Program-made: the position numbers and the translations under genes | Shown: positions 11,426-23,374 of the stretch, one piece after another | How positions within the stretch are numbered: position 1 is the stretch's first letter | Layout of the letters: every line of letters begins with the position of its first letter | Notes under the pieces: generated by a model | What the model was told of the DNA's origin: nothing | The model's database searches: none | The model's input: the letters and a program-made list of their open reading frames with translations, nothing else | Assembly (NCBI GenBank): GCA_023935145.1 | Contig: CM043699.1 | Location: forward strand, 62,166,138-62,230,137 | Direction of reading: 5' to 3' | From: Bretschneidera sinensis | Lineage: Eukaryota; Streptophyta; Magnoliopsida; Brassicales; Akaniaceae | DNA: 64,000 bases

Positions 11426-11956
11426 ATGATAGACTTGACTACTGAAAGAATCAAACTGGTTAGGGAGAATCTCAGAGCAGCTCAGAGCAGACAGAAAGGA
11501 TATGCTGACAAAAGAAGACGACCTCTTGAATTCCAAGTTGGTGATTGGGTATTCTTGAAGATATCTCCGTGGAAGGGAGTGTTGAGATTTAAGAAGAAGG
11601 GAAAGTTGAGCCCGAGATTTATGGGGCCCTATGAGGTGATCGAAAGAATTAGACCCGTAGCATATCGTTTGAATTTGCCTATGGAATTAAGGCAATTACA
11701 TAATGTTTTTCATGTGTCACTACTGAGGAAGTACTTGCACGATGAGTCCCATGATATCACGAATCAAGCGATAGAAATTCAGAAGGACTTGACTATTATG
11801 CTAGCCCCAGTTAGAATCCTAGACAGAAAAGAGCAAGTCTTACGCAATAAAGTTATTCCTTTGATTCAAGTATTATGGCGCAATAAAGATGTTGAAGAAA
11901 TCATGTGGGAACATGAAGCAATAATGAGGAAGGATTATCCCCAACTCTTTACTTGA
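11426..11956 (+). CDS. G1 integrase C-terminal domain and chromodomain-like tail
   Basis: 176 codons in the gag-pol frame. The part after MIDLTTERIKLVREN holds the GPY/F-type C-terminal integrase module (GDWVFLKISPWKGVLRF, then GPYEVIERI, LRQLHNVFHVSLL). The end (VRILDRKEQVLRNKVIPLIQ, VLWRN, WEHEAIMRKDYPQLF) has the shape of a plant chromovirus chromodomain. In this family the chromodomain is thought to steer insertion toward heterochromatin, which fits the nested setting. The natural stop is TGA after TCAACTC..TTTACT at 11,954-11,956. Confidence 0.9.
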   Translation: MIDLTTERIKLVRENLRAAQSRQKGYADKRRRPLEFQVGDWVFLKISPWKGVLRFKKKGKLSPRFMGPYEVIERIRPVAYRLNLPMELRQLHNVFHVSLLRKYLHDESHDITNQAIEIQKDLTIMLAPVRILDRKEQVLRNKVIPLIQVLWRNKDVEEIMWEHEAIMRKDYPQLFT

Positions 11957-11992
11957 TTTCAACAAGGAAATTTCGGGGACGAAATTTTTTTT

Positions 11993-12005
11993 AAGGTGGG
12001 TAGAA
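11993..12005 (+). other. G1 polypurine tract
   Basis: Purine-rich 'aaggtgggtagaa' sits directly before the 3' LTR start TGTAATATCT. It follows the conserved 'tttcggggacgaaatttt' block common upstream of the 3' LTR in this clade. Confidence 0.7.
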
Positions 12006-12006
12006 T

Positions 12007-14396
12007 TGTAATATCTGTATTTTAAAAAGTTGGGTAAGTGTATATTTTTATCAATATGACAAAGAGTTAAATCCCTGAATGGCTGAATGAAGATTTCTGG
12101 AGACCAAGGTTGAAAAGCAAAAAAAAAAAAAAAAAAAAAAAGTCAACTTTGAACAGTACTCGGAGCAGCCACCAAGAAAGCAATTTTTGGGTGGAATTAT
12201 TTTATCTTGGTTTTTGTTGTTTAGTGTGGAAGTGGAGAATAAAAAAAAAAAAAAAAAAAAAAAAGAAAAACAATATAATGATTATGTTTTCTAATCATGA
12301 TGTTTTTTTTTCTTTTGTATTAAAATGCTATCTATGGAGGATTTGAGGGAGAGAGGGGGGCTGCTGATTTTCAGCCGAGCTCCCCTATAAATATGAGCTT
12401 TAAGTTGTGTAATTGCACAAAGAATTTTTCTATAGTTTCAAATAATTCATCTGTGTTCTTAAAACACTTTGAGAGTTTAAAGAAAGGTAGAAGGAACAAA
12501 ATTTTTGAGAGTATTTTCGAAAATATTTCGGGAAGCTATCAAAATAGCAGAAGGTAATAAGGTAATGTTATTTTATCATTTATGAAAGTTTCGGAGGTTA
12601 AAATAGAAAATTTTCAAACTGTATAGTTTATGGAGAAAAGAAGAAATAATAAGAAATTTAAATTCCAATATTATGTCAGGTGTTGGTAGTCAATAATCAG
12701 GAGAAAATTCGAGGAAGATCGGGAAAGGCAAAGAGGTGGCCCACGAGTAGCTTTAAAGTACTACGTGGTGAGTTGGATTTACTCTTAGTAGTCTAAATAA
12801 AAATCAATTATTTGGTGATATTATTAAAATTAATTATTAAAGTATGCTAGGGTGATAGATGAAAATTTGATTTATGGGTATGATAGGAAATTTGACCAGG
12901 TAGAAATATTTTGGTGAGAAATGATATTTTTGAAAATCATAAGTTTATTTGAGGATAAAAGCAATAAATAAATTATTGATGAGATATATAGATGTTTTAA
13001 TACGAATTATGACGAGATGAATTTTAGTGGATCTTGTTAAATTTTTATGGATGATTTAAGATGAATTTTAGTGGATTTCGACAAATTCTGATGGACAAGT
13101 TGAGACGAAATTTAGTGGATCTGGACAGAGTTTAATGAATTATTTGATGTGATTTGGGTAGAGAAGAATCTTGTGGAATTTTTATAATTTGAATAAAAAT
13201 CTGGATGATTGGATGTAAGAAATTTTAAAGAAACTTTGTTAGATAAAATTTGTGGATAATTAGGATAGTCAAATTAAGTAGTTTGAATCTTTATATTGTT
13301 TTTATATTACTGTTTATATTACTGTTTCATATCATTGGTCATGTACATATGCATTAAATAATATAACCGAAAGAACCGGGAAGGCAACCGGTCTAATGAA
13401 ATAACCGTGACAGCCAGTATATGCTGGGATGAAAAATAAAAACCGTGACAGCCGGTATATGCTGGGATGAAAAATAAAAACCGTGACAGCCGGTATATGC
13501 TGAGATGAAAGTGAAAACCGTGACAGCCGGTATATGCTGGAATTAACCGGGAAGGCAACCGGTCTGATGAGAATAAAAGAACCGGGAGGGCAGCCGGTCT
13601 AAGATTATAATAACCTGTCGATAGGTGGGAAGACGTTCCCATCATAATCATTCATGCATCTGCATCTGTTTTAATTATCATTGCATTATTTGAGATGCTG
13701 AGTTGTGGTATATTAATTGTGAATTAAATTATAGATGGTTGGGTCTCATAAAAAGAGACAGCTATAATGATGAGATTTTCGAGATGTTGAGATGTGATAC
13801 TTTTTGTGAATTTAATTATAGAAGGTTGAGTTTCATATAAAAAGACAGTGATAAGACTTATCTAAATGATGGACTTTTTGATATGAACCTCATTACGAGG
13901 TAATTAGGAAATAATTGATAGTCTTAAGGTGAACCAATGATTGAGAAGAAGAGATTGATAGTAGAAAGTTGTCATCAGGTTATGCGAAAAATAATTTTTA
14001 ATATTAAAGGATTATTGATGGAATTTGGAATACTTTTAGTAAATTTAATTCGCTGAGCTTGTGAAGCTCACTCCTCACTGTTCAATAATTTCAGGTAGCA
14101 GTCAAGATAAATAGTCTGGTGGGTTGAGAATCAATCGAGATCTTTTCTGTAAGCCAAGTACGTGTTAATATCCTCAGACAATCGAGTTAAAAACTTGTAA
14201 AAATTTTATTGTAAATATTCATGCATTTATGTATTTTATGTTTAAGTGAATATCAGACATGTTTACCTCTCCTGTTAAAAAAAAAAAAAAAAAATCTGGT
14301 AGTATTATATTTATTGTTGCATATATGTGTCGTGCTTGGATTTTCAAAATGTGATGACACCGTCCAGGGGTGGCCAACCTGGGATGGGTCGTTACA
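12007..14396 (+). repeat. G1 3' LTR (2,390 bp)
   Basis: Nearly identical to the 5' LTR, starting TGTAATATCT and ending GGTCGTTACA. It differs by a few scattered bases, longer A-runs at 12,120 and 12,241, and one extra 38-bp repeat unit (units at 13,405, 13,443, 13,481 and 13,518 against three in the 5' LTR). Confidence 0.95.
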
Positions 14397-14401
14397 CAGA
14401 C

Positions 14402-15152
14402 TCAACTTTTCTTTCTTTTTTATCCTCAACACACCTTTTCATGGAGATATTTTTAATTACACCCAATCACCTACTTGAAATTCAAGAGGTATTTTTCTAT
14501 TATTAGCATAGCTATTCGGTCTACTCAGTGCTACTTTATGGTTCTCTCTAACCAGTTTGATCCTCTCAGTTGTTAACTCAATAATTGATGAACCAAATAT
14601 ATTTCTCTCTCCCACTTCTTCCCAACATATAGGAGTTCTACACCTCCTATCATATAATGTCTCAATCGGTGACATCCTAATTCTAGTTTTATATTGATTA
14701 TTATAAGCAATTTCAATCAATGGCATGTAAGCATCCCAACTTATTGAGAAACTCATCACATTTGCCCTTAACATATCTTCTAGTACTCTAATAATCCTTT
14801 CTGTCTGAGCATGAAAAATTGTATTGAATTGTCACTGTGTACTCGTGGCTTTCTGAAAGTCTTTCCAAAACCAAGATGTAAATCTAGCATCACTATTTGA
14901 CACTATGCTTAATGGTGCTCCATACAACCTCACAATCTCAGCTATATCCCTCTTCAATCCTAGGCACCAGAAATTCTGTCTCAATCCTCTATACATCTTA
15001 TTGTTATTCGGGTGCATCGAATATACATCATCATATACCTTTCTCAATATCTTATTTCTCAACTCCGCATCATTGGGAACACAAATCCATGTTCCAATAC
15101 CAAAATACCCTAATTTCAAAATTTTGAACTCAAATTGCTTTCTAGTAAGCAC
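14402..15152 (-). pseudogene. G2 integrase remnant
   Basis: Continues G2 after the G1 insertion. The minus strand encodes recognisable integrase pieces: LTTERIKLVREN and EFQVGDWV (14,457-14,774), then the HHCC region with YSMHPNNNKMYRGLRQNFW and part of the core (IVSNSDARFTSWFW, with a catalytic-site change of SDRD to SNSD) in 14,832-15,152. Frame breaks lie between the pieces, near 14,780-14,830. Compared with G1, the segment around CLTCQQV and the first core Asp is deleted or scrambled. It is not functional. Confidence 0.85.
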
Positions 15153-16500
15153 TCAATGCTTAATCTTTTTTATCTCTTCATTTCTACCTTGCATCTCTAA
15201 AGCATTTTACTATGGATGACTGTACAACCATATTCATTAACCATTATCCTCTATCACTGATATTCAACTTCTCTTTTAAATCTATCATCAATTTCACATC
15301 AGGACTCCCAATAGCAGTTAACCTTCTTGTAAACTTTCTACTCAATGCATCAGCTATCACCTTTACATTTTTTCTATATGATACTGAATTGTACAATCGT
15401 AGTTACTAACCAACTCCATCCACCATATTTGCCTCAAATTCAACTCTCTCTAGGTAGGTAAGTATGTCAAACTTTTGTAACCTATGAATATCTCACAAGT
15501 GGCTATATACAGATGATGTCTCCAATCTTTAAAGTAAACACTATAGCAGCCAACTCTAAGTTATAAGTAGGGTAATTTCTATCACGAATCTTTAATTGCC
15601 TAGAAGTATGGGCCACAACTTTTCTAGGATACACATATCCCAATCATTGAAGTGACGCATCACTATACACCACAAATCCTTCATCACCAGAAGGAAACAC
15701 CAATACTAGAGCTATAGTCAATTTCTCCTTTAGAAATTGAAAATTTTTCTCACACTTCCCTCACCATACAAATCTCACCTCTTTCCTGGTTAGTCTATTC
15801 AATATTATTTCAATAATAGAAAAATTCTAAAAGAATCTTCTATAATAACCAGCTAACCCCAAGAAGATTCTAATCTCAGTCACATTAGTTGGTCTCTCCC
15901 AACTTAACATTGCCTCTACCTTTTGTGGGTCAACTGTTATGCCATTTCCCGTTATTACATGTTACAAGAAAGTTATTTTATTCAGCCAACACTCACACTT
16001 AGAGAACTTTGCATATAATGACTCTCTCCTCAGAATTTCCAACACAATTTCTAAATATTTTACATGCTCTTCCTTAGTTTTAGAATGCACCAAGATGTCA
16101 TCAATGAACACAACCACAAAACTATCAAGAAATAGTTTAAACATTTTATTCATCAAGTCCATGAATGTTTTCTGGAACATTAGTCAATCTAAATGACATC
16201 ATAAGAAGCTTATGACCATAACGTGTCCTAAAAGCAGTCTTAGGCATGTCTCCCTTCTCTATCCTCAATTGATGATAACCTGATATCAGGTCTATTTTTG
16301 CAAATACCCTTGCTCCATACAACTTCTCAAATAAATCATCTATCCTAGGTAAAAGATATTTCTTCTTAATGGTTATTTTATTCAGCTGTCTGTAATCTAT
16401 ACTTAATCTCATCGTTCCATATTTCTTCTTCACAAACAATACAAAGGGTCCCTATGGTGACACAATAAATCGAATAATTTTTTTTTCTAACAACTCTTAA
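15153..16500 (-). pseudogene. G2 RNase H and reverse transcriptase remnant
   Basis: The minus strand aligns with the G1 RT-RNase H order. RNase H pieces occur around 15,380-15,770. RT pieces lie in 15,962-16,180 ([32 protein letters not shown]) and 16,146-16,439 ([42 protein letters not shown]). A frame change occurs at about 16,146-16,180. Several stops and frameshifts interrupt the reading. The FIDDIL catalytic motif itself survives. Confidence 0.88.
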
Positions 16501-17060
16501 ACTTTCAACTCTCTTAACTCAGTAGATGTCACTCTGTAGGGTGCTATTACATATATGTGATAAACCTGGTATCACATCAATAGAGAATTAAATTTCCCTA
16601 CTAAGAGGTAAACTAAACAACTCATCAAGAGATACTTCAGAAAAATCTTTCACTACAAAGATTTCTTCCAACTTCCTATTTTCCTTTTTTAGAATCCATT
16701 ATGTATGCCAAATACTCCTCACAACCCTTTTTCAACCATCTACTAGTAGTCAGAGCAAAATAAGATAATTCAATAGTATCTTATGTTCTCCTTGAAAGCT
16801 AACTCCTCTTGTCCATATCTTGAGTACTACCTTCTTTCTAAAACAATCAGTCATATTCAAAGACAATAAATCAGCTTCAGATTCTCTATCACTGATACGA
16901 ATCACACAACCCTTGTAAACATTTATGATTATCACTCTATCTCTAGTGGGACCTTTAACAAAAATATTTGCATCAAAGTACTAATACATACTTCAATAGA
17001 CTTCATATGAATACTAGATGCAAAAGAATGGGTTGCACCATGATCAACCAACATTGATAT
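16501..17060 (-). pseudogene. G2 protease region remnant
   Basis: The minus strand shows SDRESEADLLSLNMTD (16,750-16,935), which aligns with the [17 protein letters not shown] segment of G1. Near 17,019-17,051 there is a changed protease motif (LVDHGATHSF). Multiple frameshifts and stops are present, so it is not functional. Confidence 0.75.
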
Positions 17061-18291
17061 GTCCACCTTTTCAACATACAAAGCACTTCAAATTATGATA
17101 ATTTTGGAATAAATATCTAAATACATCTATAACAAACTTTTTTCTCTCTATCATATATCAAATTATCACTTCCCTTTGGTGGCATACTTACTTCCTCTGC
17201 CATGACTCCTAGTTCCCATAATCTGTCCTCCAAATCTAAGGATCCCACCGATAGTACTCTGAAGTACAGAAATAACAGATCCTGCTTGCCTCTGACTCTG
17301 TACTTCAGTTCCCTATGACAAAAAACGCCTCCTCTAGGTGGTCTTCCACCTTGCACACTCATACTGGTACCACCTCTAGGTTCCTCAATCTAGACTCCTT
17401 CTGTCAATTCCTCATTCCTCTAAATTTCATCACATCCTTCTAAATCTGAAGTGCTATATCCACCAACCTAACATGATTCATATGCCTCATGTAAGGTAGT
17501 TTTGATCAAATCTTAAAGCATAGTTCATTTATGAACCTCTTACACTTCTTATCCTCTTGGTTTACCATTTTCGGTACAAACCTCGACAAAGCCACAAATC
17601 TCTTATCATACTGAGTCATAGTCAATACATTTGCCTTAAATAAAATCTCGATCTTGTTAGGCTCTAAAGGTAAGTATTTATCAAGAAAAACCTCCTTAAA
17701 CCTATTCCAGGTTAAGGGTCTATCAATATCTGTACTTACCCTGGGAAGAATATCCTCCCACCATTCTAGGGCCTCTCTCTCTAACTTGAACGTAGCAAAG
17801 GCGACCCTCTGCCTATCAATCATTGGTAAAATATCAAATAATCTCTGTACATGTTTCTCCCAAAACTCAGGCTTAAAAGGATTCATAGATCCTTTAAACA
17901 ACAAGGCATTCGACGTAATATATCTAATAAAACAATCCCATTGCATCTCGTGTATAAACTCACTTTTCCACTTTTGAACATTTACCATTATTGGATTTAC
18001 AACAACCTCAGGCACTGCCCTAGCCTGTTCATCAAGTCTATGTTATAGGCTATCAACTCTATCATCTGTTACATTCATTTTCTCAAGAGCATGTATAAGA
18101 GCTTATCTTAGTTCACCTCTTTCAACTTCAAATTCTCTCTCACCTTTACTAATATCAATTATATTGTCAACACATTCCCTTCTAGGAACCATAGATTTAG
18201 ACTCAACCTTGACTTGTCTAAACATTAGGGGTCTACCACGCCCTCTCAAATCAACAACTCTAACTCTAGCTCTAGCATGTCCACGTGTCAT
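17061..18291 (-). pseudogene. G2 gag remnant
   Basis: Three ORF pieces on the minus strand cover the Gag region: 18,103-18,291 (basic N-terminus MTRGHARARVRV, as in G1), 17,506-18,015 (gag core with FKGSMNPFKPEFWEKH, ALEWWEDILPR and STDIDRPLTWN), and 17,117-17,362 (linker before the zinc knuckles). The piece at 17,506-18,015 has an intact sense codon where G1 has its TGA. Frame breaks separate the pieces. It is not functional. Confidence 0.88.
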
Positions 18292-18371
18292 CCTCAGATT
18301 ATTAAAATATAATTTATTTTAATCATCCATGTTCTTACTTTAATGCAGTCTACAGAATCATAAAACCTAAT

Positions 18372-18385
18372 GCTTTAATACCAAA
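18372..18385 (-). other. G2 degenerate primer-binding site
   Basis: Plus strand 'gctttaatacca' next to the LTR start corresponds to minus TGGTATTAAAGC, a mutated form of the initiator-Met PBS TGGTATCAGAGC. Confidence 0.7.
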
Positions 18386-18387
18386 AT

Positions 18388-20655
18388 TGTAACAACTCAT
18401 CCCGAGTTGGCCACCCTCGAGACGGTATTATGACATTTTGAAAATCCCAGCAAGACACATATATGCAATAATAAAAAGATTATACCAACAGAAATTTTTA
18501 CATTAATCCTCAACCCTTAACAGGGGAGATACATCATTCTGATCTTGACTTAAACATTATATAAAACGTAATATGCAGGAATATTTACAAATAAATTTTT
18601 ATTTTATTTTCTCATTAGTTTGAGGATGTGGACACGTACGTGGCTTACAGATAATGATTTCATCTTAACCTCAACTAACCAAACTGTTTGTCCTGCCTGC
18701 TACCTGAAATCATTGTACAATGAGGGATGAGCTTCACAAGCTCAGTGAATTAAATTTACTAGAAGTATTCAAGTTGTATAAATAATCTTTTAATATTTAA
18801 TCATTTATATCTCATAAAACTTGACAATAACATTCTACTATCACTACACATATCATAAGTCCCATTCTCTATCAATCTCTTCTTCATATATATTGATTCA
18901 CCTTAAGACCATCAATTATCTCATAATTACCTCATTATGAGGTTCACAGCATAAAGTCTACTATTTAGATGGTTCTTATCATATCATACTTCTATTTTTC
19001 TTTCTCACCATATATGTCTCTCTGTGAGACTCATTCATCTATAAATAAATTTACAATAATAAACAACACTTCAGCATTTCAGTAATGCAATCAATATTTA
19101 AAACAAATGCAATGCACGAATTATTATTAGGTTCACAGCATAAAGTCTACTATTTAGATGGTTCTTATCATATCATACTTCTATGTTTCTTTCTCATCAT
19201 AACTGTCTCTCTGTGAGACTCATTGATCTATAAATAAATTTACAATAACAAACAACACTTCAGCATTTCAGTAATGCAATCAATACTTAAAACAAATGCA
19301 ATGCATGAATTATTATTAGGGAACGTCTTCCCACATGTCGACATGTTTTTATCTCATACTGGCCCCCTTCTGGTTCTTTATTTTCAACATATATCGGTTG
19401 TCACGGTATTTATTTACAACATATACCGACTGTCACGGTTTTCCTTTATTTTCAGCATATATTAGCTGTCATGGTTTTCCTTTATTTCCAGCATATACCG
19501 GCTGTCACGGTTTTTCAATTAGACCGGCCCCCTCCCAGTTCTTTTATTTCATGCATATGCATATGAACAATGATACGAAATATGCATATGAACAATAACA
19601 TAAGAGCAAACATGAATTCAAATATTTAAATTAGCAATCCTGATTATCCTCAAATTATTATTTGAAAAATACCACTAAATTCATTTCCTCATAAATCACA
19701 TCAAATCATCAATCATAGCTTGTCAAGATCCACTAAATTTCATCTCCTCATAAATCGTATCAAAATATCAACCATAGCTCATCAAGAATTTCACTTATCA
19801 CTTTTATTATTAAATCAACTAATTATTCCAAAATATTATTCCTCATAAAATAATTCTCTACACATCCACTATTCCTATCACACCTATCAACCAATTTTCA
19901 TCTATCACCAAAGTATAAGTTAATAATTTATTCTAATATTATCACTACATATTTCATATTTATCTTGATTACTTAAAGTAAATCCAACTCACCACGTAGC
20001 ATTTAGGACTACCCGTGGATTATCTCCTTGCCTTTCCTGCCCCTCTCAACAATTTCTCTAGGTTGTTGATCGTCAACACCTGACATGATATTTATATTAA
20101 ATTTCTAATGTATTCTTCAATTCTTCATAATTCACACCCTTTGAAAATTCTCACTTTGAATTTCGAGAAATTTCATGTATGCTAAATTTCAAAAATAAAC
20201 TTCACGTTATTACCTTCTATTTTTCTTAGCGCTTCTCATGACTCTCTATAAAATTCTCTCGTAAACTCTTTCGAAAATTTTCTCTTTCAACCTTTCTTTT
20301 GGTCCCCAAGTGTTTAGAGAAATAGAGTAATTTGAATTGAGGAAAGGAGAAAAACAAACAGGATTTGGTAAGTAATAAATAATATAAACTTAATATATAT
20401 ATATATACACACACACACACAAAAAGTTAAGTCTGCATTCTTTCCCCTTTGAATTTCTGGCTCAAAAGTTGCATTTGTCTTACATTCAACAATCCTGTTT
20501 TTACTTGGCAGCAGGTGGCAACAACTACTGCCACGTTTTTTTTTAAAGAATTGTTTTATTCAAATAATAAACCTTTCACATATATTTTATTTTAATTCCA
20601 TGTCATATTTATTAAATTACTTCTTTACCCTTATTTTACGAATATGGGTATTACA
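18388..20655 (-). repeat. G2 5' LTR (2,268 bp, with internal duplication)
   Basis: Plus-strand view TGTAACAACTCATCCC..GGTATTACA. It matches the 3' LTR at 2,257-4,270 over its length but carries a 189-bp tandem duplication (18,941-19,318) and a TA/CA microsatellite at about 20,393-20,420. The repeat block 'ccggctgtcacgg' is at 19,390-19,515. Confidence 0.9.
18941..19318. repeat. 189-bp tandem duplication inside the G2 5' LTR
   Basis: Two copies, 18,941-19,129 and 19,130-19,318, each beginning 'ggttcacagcataaagtcta'. Other LTRs of the family have a single copy. The short shared 'gg(t)' edges suggest replication slippage or unequal exchange. Confidence 0.85.
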
Positions 20656-20660
20656 GAGGG
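20656..20660. repeat. G2 target-site duplication, right copy (GAGGG)
   Basis: Directly follows the LTR end ..TTACA and equals 2,252-2,256. Confidence 0.85.
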
Positions 20661-20695
20661 AGACAAAAAATGATTGCGAAAGACTAAGAGACAAA

Positions 20696-21100
20696 CACTA
20701 CAAGAAATATTACGTGCGCTGGCATTTCGTAATGCATATTGCGAGCCTTTTAAGTGCTGCAAATTTACTTTTCTTTGTCCAAGCGCCAATTAAAACACTT
20801 CTTTGATTAGTGTCGAGAAGCATGAGCCAACACTTTACCTAAGCACCAAAGTACACATACAACACTTTAAAGTGCCGCAATTTGTGTCACATGATTATAT
20901 TATCGGCACTCCAAAGCACCGAAATGCGCTTATATTATCATAATGGTGACACTTATATGCACCGAAGTATGATTTATATTTTCATCATAGCGAAACTTGT
21001 AAACGCCAAAATACACCATCATGGTGAGACTTGTAAGCGCAAGAATATGATTTATATTTTCATCATAGCAGCACTTGGAAGTGCCAGAATTTGCTTCTTT
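20696..21100. repeat. Left subterminal repeat region of the CACTA element
   Basis: Many short inverted and direct motifs such as 'gcaccgaaatgcgcttatattatcat', 'cttgtaaacgcc' and 'cacttggaagtgcc' occur every 40-60 bp. They mirror 26,398-26,600. Such motifs bind TNPA in characterised CACTA elements. Confidence 0.75.
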
Positions 21101-21590
21101 AAAAAATAAAAAAAAATCAATTTACTTTTTTACACCATTCATTAATGAAAACTCTAAACCTTTTATACACTTTCATCCCATCCAAAAAAATGTAACCTCA
21201 TATCTTAAAAGTTAACACCTCTTCTAAAATTTTCCAGCTCACATTTACCAATTCAAGCTAACTAACATGACTTGATTACAAATTTACAATACTTTGATAA
21301 CTTAAGCATATTTCAATCCATACTTTGATGACAACATAAGCATATTTCAGTCAATACTTGTACTTAAGTACACATATTTGAATTCATTTCTTTAACAAAA
21401 AACTAAGGCATGCCCAAATTTTGCATTCAAATTGGCTGAACAAAAAAGATATCTTAAACAATCAAGGCATATCCAATTTCTTGTTTATAGTCGGTCTGAA
21501 ACAACCTAATAATCTTAAATCTGACTAGCTGAGTAATAGAAAAATTGCAAAAACCCACTTAGCTACCACTTTATGACTATTACACGTCCA

Positions 21591-21985
21591 TATCAGAACA
21601 TAAAGTACATAGTTTGCTTCAAAAAAATATGAGAAGTGGAAAATGTTTTACTTCACTAAGGAAGAGAGAATCTATGTAGAGTATGCTGTTACAAAAACAA
21701 ATGGGAAATGTTTTACTTAAAGTACATATCAGAACATAAAATACATAGTTTGCTTAAAAAATAAGAGAAGTGGGAAATGTTTTACTTCACTAAGGAAGAG
21801 ACAATCTATGCAGAGTATGCTGCTACAAAAACAAATGTGAAATGTTTTACTTAAAGTACATATCAAAACATGTCCATATCAAAAAATAAAGTATATAAGT
21901 TGCTTAAAACAATAAGAGGAGTGAGAAATGTTTTACTTCACTAAAGAAGAGAGAATTTATGCAAAATATGTTGCTACAAAAACAA
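21591..21985. repeat. About 135-bp tandem repeat, three copies, in the CACTA element
   Basis: Copies begin 'atatcaga/aaacataaa' near 21,591, 21,726 and 21,875. They share 'gggaaatgttttacttcactaaggaagag' and 'gctgctacaaaaacaaa' stretches. The third copy is preceded by a 15-bp insertion. Confidence 0.8.
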
Positions 21986-23057
21986 GAATGTTATTACCTA
22001 TGTTGGCAATCTAAAACTGAAACTATCAGTAACTACAAACTAGAAGCTAAACTCAACAAAGAATATGTTCAACCTGAACAATGTACAACATGAATTTATT
22101 ATAGGAAGGCAGCCCAGGTCATATAATGAGCAACTCTTGTCATCAGTATCCATCATTCTAGGATCCATCAACTGGGTCAGTCAATCATTTTCAAGAAGTG
22201 ATAGTGCCTATGTTGCAAGAGCAAAATTATCGAGTTCAAGTTTTGGCCTTGATGAACAATTAAATCACACACAACCAATAGTCCCAAAGATTATAAAGCA
22301 ATAAGGTTGAACTATTCACAAAATAAATATGAAATTAAGTATCAAGTTGAAATTAGTCAATATGAAATTAACTATCAAGTTGAAAACCTTTAAAGATCAG
22401 TTCTGGATCATCTTCTAAAGTAAGTGTAATCAAATATATTCTATAAACACTTTCTCTAAAACTATAACAAAGCTTTCTTACATCTAATGCCCTTAATCCA
22501 CAGAATTCTGAGTGATGAAGTTACAAATTTGATATATATAACCATGTTTATGTCATAACCTATAATCAGTCACTTGACACTTCCATCAATAACAAAAGTA
22601 GGGCTCGGATGTTTCACATTCACTTATCATTGATATAGTCATCTTTAATATATACAAGCAAGTGTTACATCATTGTTGTCATTTCAGCCACTAGTAACAT
22701 ATTGATCAACTGAGATATTATTTATATACTAAGACTTTGTTGACAACAAGCACAAGATAAACATGCAAATGAAAATAAATTTTCCATCAAAAAATTTATG
22801 TTTGTCTATTATCAATAAATAAAAAGAATCAGTCTCAAGAAAATAAACTGACTTACATGAAAAGAATCCCATTTAAGAAGTCATCTCAATGAGTTCCCAT
22901 AGCACTTGATACAAATTTATTTGCTTTCACTGAATTTAGGATAAGAAGTCTTTAGGTTTTTACAAAGGAGACATAATATCAAATGCTTACTATCGATTGT
23001 AGTGAGGGTGCATCTGTAACAACTCTATTTCTTGAAGATTCGTGCCATTAATTGCTT

Positions 23058-23374
23058 TATCAAACACATAAGAATGATTCTCCTAAGGGGTTCCTAAGTG
23101 CAATAAAGTTCAAAGAAAAGATGAAACAATGGCCCATGCAAGTGACAAATTCTTTAGCAAAGAGTTCCTCATCAACAACAATTGGTCCAACACTATTATC
23201 CCTAAGCACATCTTTGGCAAGAAACAACCAAGTAAACCCAGGTGAACACTTCACTGCTAAATAATCTATTGATCTTATTCTCGCATGAGGCTTTTTGCTC
23301 AATAATAATGCAGCATGTAAACAATTAAGAGGAATTGGTGAGTCATCAACATATTTTGCCTCCCTTATAACCTA
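23058..23374 (-). pseudogene. Exon-like gene fragment of unknown origin in the CACTA element
   Basis: On the minus strand an AG acceptor near 23,375 opens a reading frame of about 105 codons: it starts VIREAKYVDD, continues through LLSKKPHARIRSIDYLAVK and VGPIVVDEELFAKEF, and ends at a TGA near 23,060. The composition looks like host coding sequence, with balanced amino acids and no low complexity. I do not recognise the protein family. It is placed in the same orientation as the other exon-like pieces at 24,340-25,705, as expected for captured genomic DNA. An unknown transposon protein is the alternative. Confidence 0.4.

Larger units (their letters stand above)
4666..14396 (+). mobile_element. 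G1: full-length, young Tekay/Del-type Ty3/gypsy retrotransposon
   Basis: A complete element of 9,731 bp: 5' LTR 4,666-7,014, PBS 7,019-7,030, gag-pol 7,103-11,956, PPT about 11,993-12,005, 3' LTR 12,007-14,396. It is flanked by the perfect 5-bp TSD CAGAC (4,661-4,665 and 14,397-14,401). By eye the LTRs differ at about 25-30 positions plus poly(A) length and one extra 38-bp repeat, roughly 1%, which points to a recent insertion. The target was an older relative of the same family (G2) in the opposite orientation. The C-terminal chromodomain-like sequence, long LTRs and initiator-Met PBS fit the Tekay/Del clade of chromoviruses. Confidence 0.95.
2257..20655 (-). mobile_element. G2: full-length Tekay/Del-type Ty3/gypsy retrotransposon, decayed and split by G1
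   Basis: The element runs on the minus strand: 5' LTR 18,388-20,655, degenerate PBS, gag, protease, RT, RNase H, integrase, then 3' LTR 2,257-4,270. Both outer ends carry the 5-bp target duplication GAGGG (2,252-2,256 and 20,656-20,660). Without the nested G1 and its duplicated CAGAC, the original element would be about 8.7 kb. Coding regions hold many stops and frameshifts and the LTRs are clearly diverged, so this is an old insertion. The clade call rests on similarity to G1 (long LTR, C-terminal chromodomain-like region). Confidence 0.9.

Noticed and set aside
12110..12346. Lys-rich ORF on the plus strand
   Set aside because: Made by poly(A) runs inside the G1 3' LTR; no coding evidence.
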